Assembly: GCA_964036045.1 (NCBI GenBank) | Contig: OZ038398.1 | Span: forward strand, 26,604,109-26,668,108 | Direction of reading: 5' to 3' | From: Eutreptiella sp. 'Long Island Sound 2002' | Taxonomy: Eukaryota; Euglenozoa; Euglenophyceae; Eutreptiales; Eutreptiaceae | DNA: 64,000 nucleotides | Part shown: positions 61,965-64,000 of the stretch, in pieces | Layout of the letters: every line of letters starts with the position of its first letter | Position numbering within the stretch: the first letter of the stretch is position 1 | Position numbers and translations under genes: made by a program | Notes under the pieces: model-generated | Seen by the model: only the letters and a program-made list of their open reading frames with translations | The model's database searches: none | Told to the model about the DNA's origin: nothing

Positions 61965-64000
61965 CATCCATCGATGTGTATGAAAATTTTCTTAAGCAGT
62001 CGTAGGCGGTCGCAGGCGGTGGGCACCCCCTTGCCGTGAGGTCACTCTCCGGACTCATATTTAGTAATCGTCATTGCAAGCTCTTCGTATATGTTCATTG
62101 GTGGCTCATGAGAGTGGACATGTCACTTATGTTGCCATGCATTACTTTGTGCTCATGGTTCACGTCGAGAATATTGCTCATGTTTGGAACTCACGTTTCT
62201 CAATTCCATTTTGTAATCTTGTGGGCAAGGATGAGGATGGGCCATGTGTGGCCAAGCTTCATGAGGAACCCAATGATGCCATCGTGTTGTATATGATTTT
62301 CTGTGTGCTTTGCCATACACCATATGGACCTTATTGATATCATTGTGTCATGCATGATGCCCTAAGAGCCAATGTGTTTTCTCAAGCCGTTTAATTGAGG
62401 TTGTGCTAGCACGGGGTCATATGTCCATGACGGAACGCATAGTTCGAATGTGCATGGTATGTAAATCGATTCTTGGGATAGGGATGGAACATCTTCTCGT
62501 CTTTGTCATGTAAGTGGATTGTCTATTGATGCTCCAATTGTATGTTGCAATTGTTCTTTCCCAGCTCTTTTTCGCTCTTCTTTGTCCCTCTCCATTAATC
62601 AAGCATAAGCCCGTGGGCGGTGTGTGAATACTTCGGCACCACTTTGCTTTGCCAGTCACACCGGCCCAAGTGTTGATCACATCCAAGAGTATCCCAACTT
62701 CTTCTTGTGTTCGTCTTGTTGGGACCTCAGGGCCTTTTCAAGGATTATTTTGGTGCGGGAAACCGAAATATTTTGCAAGGGGCAATGGAGGCAATTCAAA
62801 GGTCGGAGATGTTGGGAGTGTTTGGAGGGCAAACATACAGGGTACAGGATCCTCCCAAGGACAACCAAGGGAGGGTAAAGGTCCTGACTGCCTTGTGTTC
62901 AGATTACATGCTGTTTTAGCTGTGGAGCCTCTGCTGTGTTGCTTGCATTGTGTTTGACATGATGCGGTGGATACACTCATCTCTTTTGAAAAATACACTT
63001 GTCTCACCAAACATGGCTAGACAGCGTCACACAATGCCTAGTGCTTCAAGCAACAGCGCGCGGTCGAGAAACCATCAAGCATACACTCGCATAAGATAAT
63101 GGGCACACAAGGAGTTATGCCTAGCAGCACGCGCAGGGGAAGCCTCGAGGTGCTCCAAGGGCAGTAGTGCTGCTCTCAAGGGCTATAGCACTTGGGGGCT
63201 AATAGCTGTGATGCATGTGTTGCCGGTAGGTGGAGAAAGAGAATAGTGTGGAAATCCGTCAAAACACACTGCAACGCACATTTGCACAACATAGGTCACA
63301 AATCATCAAATTACAAAAATTTGAGCATCCGTGGCTTCCCTTCATACGACACCAAACTTTGTTCCCTCAAGGCACTTGGCCCTAGACTAGGCGTGCTTGG
63401 ATTGGGGGGGGGGGCTTAGCCTTTGAAGCCAGTGCGCTGCCCGACGAATCAAGCCCCTTGGAGTCACGGAGGCGGCCACGTCTTCGTTCCATACTACAAG
63501 GGCATCGGTTTGAATCATAGGAGGGACAATGCAACATTGTAGAGCTTGAGGCCAGCAGCGGTATAACTCATACTACCATGGGAACTAACTCATCACGGAC
63601 AGCTAACACAATGGATGCTCTGCAGTCCTCCATGTAGATTGGAGGCCTCCAGTGCAGCGCGCATTAGAGTCCAATTTGTTTGAATGTAGAGGCCGCTAGA
63701 GAACGAAGGCAAAAGGTGGGGCAAGGCAAGGAGCGGGGATGTAGATATGTTGTAATGAGGTTGTGTCATGTCCTATGCTTTGGCTGCACTCAGCCTCAAA
63801 TGTTAGAATACGCTAGTGCGAAATGTACATCGGTGGTGCAAGGGTGCAGGTATAAAGAATACTAGTGGAAATATGGACTGGAGCTAATAGGTGAGGCAAG
63901 AAATCTCCCGGATGTCATCCCCCGCACAGGGTCAAACAATGGCACTGCCAGGGCGACAGTGGGTAGGGCAGGGAGAGGTCATACACCCTTGGTTGGAAAC

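Larger units (their letters stand above)
58701..64000. other. Non-coding region with decayed coding fragments
   Basis: G runs at 58899-58917 and 59014-59042, small tandem repeats, and two decayed plus-strand frames. A frame at 62074-62337 reads as protein-like but matches no family I know. No intact gene. Confidence 0.45.

Noticed and set aside
63420-63520. Possible tRNA-derived element on the minus strand
   Set aside because: A faint B-box-like GGTTTGAATC was seen in the plus strand, but no cloverleaf could be folded by eye.

Overview
This window is nuclear DNA from a eukaryote, most likely a unicellular alga or other protist with a large, repeat-rich genome. Two conserved eukaryotic genes are cut into many exons by GT-AG introns, some more than 2 kb long. 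Most of the sequence is non-coding and full of microsatellites, minisatellites, dispersed repeats and long C or G runs. There are no bacterial-style operons. The exact lineage cannot be fixed from sequence alone. A KGKG-rich protein at 49.6-51.9 kb resembles low-complexity proteins common in some algal groups, but that is not diagnostic.

Left half (2.5-26.9 kb, minus strand): one gene of about 24 kb encoding the HEAT-repeat protein MMS19, the cytosolic iron-sulfur cluster targeting factor. Sixteen exons were placed by homology and splice signals, and reading phase is kept at most of the junctions. The last ~90 residues were not found. Its introns hold four (CACTA/CACTG)n arrays, a GC-rich palindromic minisatellite, two copies of a ~350-bp dispersed repeat and several copies of a second repeat family.

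Centre (29.2-36.1 kb, plus strand): a divergently oriented DDX3/Ded1-type DEAD-box RNA helicase, with five exons carrying every core motif from the Q motif to motif VI. Its N-terminal start and C-terminal tail are not settled. One of its introns carries an inverted copy of a repeat family found inside MMS19.

37.3-44.2 kb (plus strand): the most unusual part. Six copies of a hairpin with core CAGCGC-AAAT-GCGCTG surround and separate two genes. One is an intronless 697-residue protein of unknown function with a possible, weak DDE/RNase H-like signature. The other is a multi-exon protein (about 800 residues) with an acidic N-terminus, a ParB/sulfiredoxin-like domain (GGQH motif) and a lysine-rich tail. 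Its introns are only 81-129 bp, unlike the host genes nearby, and the module lacks the long C/G runs seen all around it. It looks like an inserted mobile or virus-derived unit.

Right part: 44.7-47.9 kb is a diverged ~65-bp tandem repeat family present in two opposite orientations around a spacer. At 49.6-51.9 kb lies a gene for a degenerate Nudix-like domain joined to a long KGKG and KRxRNRRxRGKGE repeat tail. From 52 to 64 kb I see AT-richer non-coding sequence with a few decayed coding fragments, probably from transposable elements.
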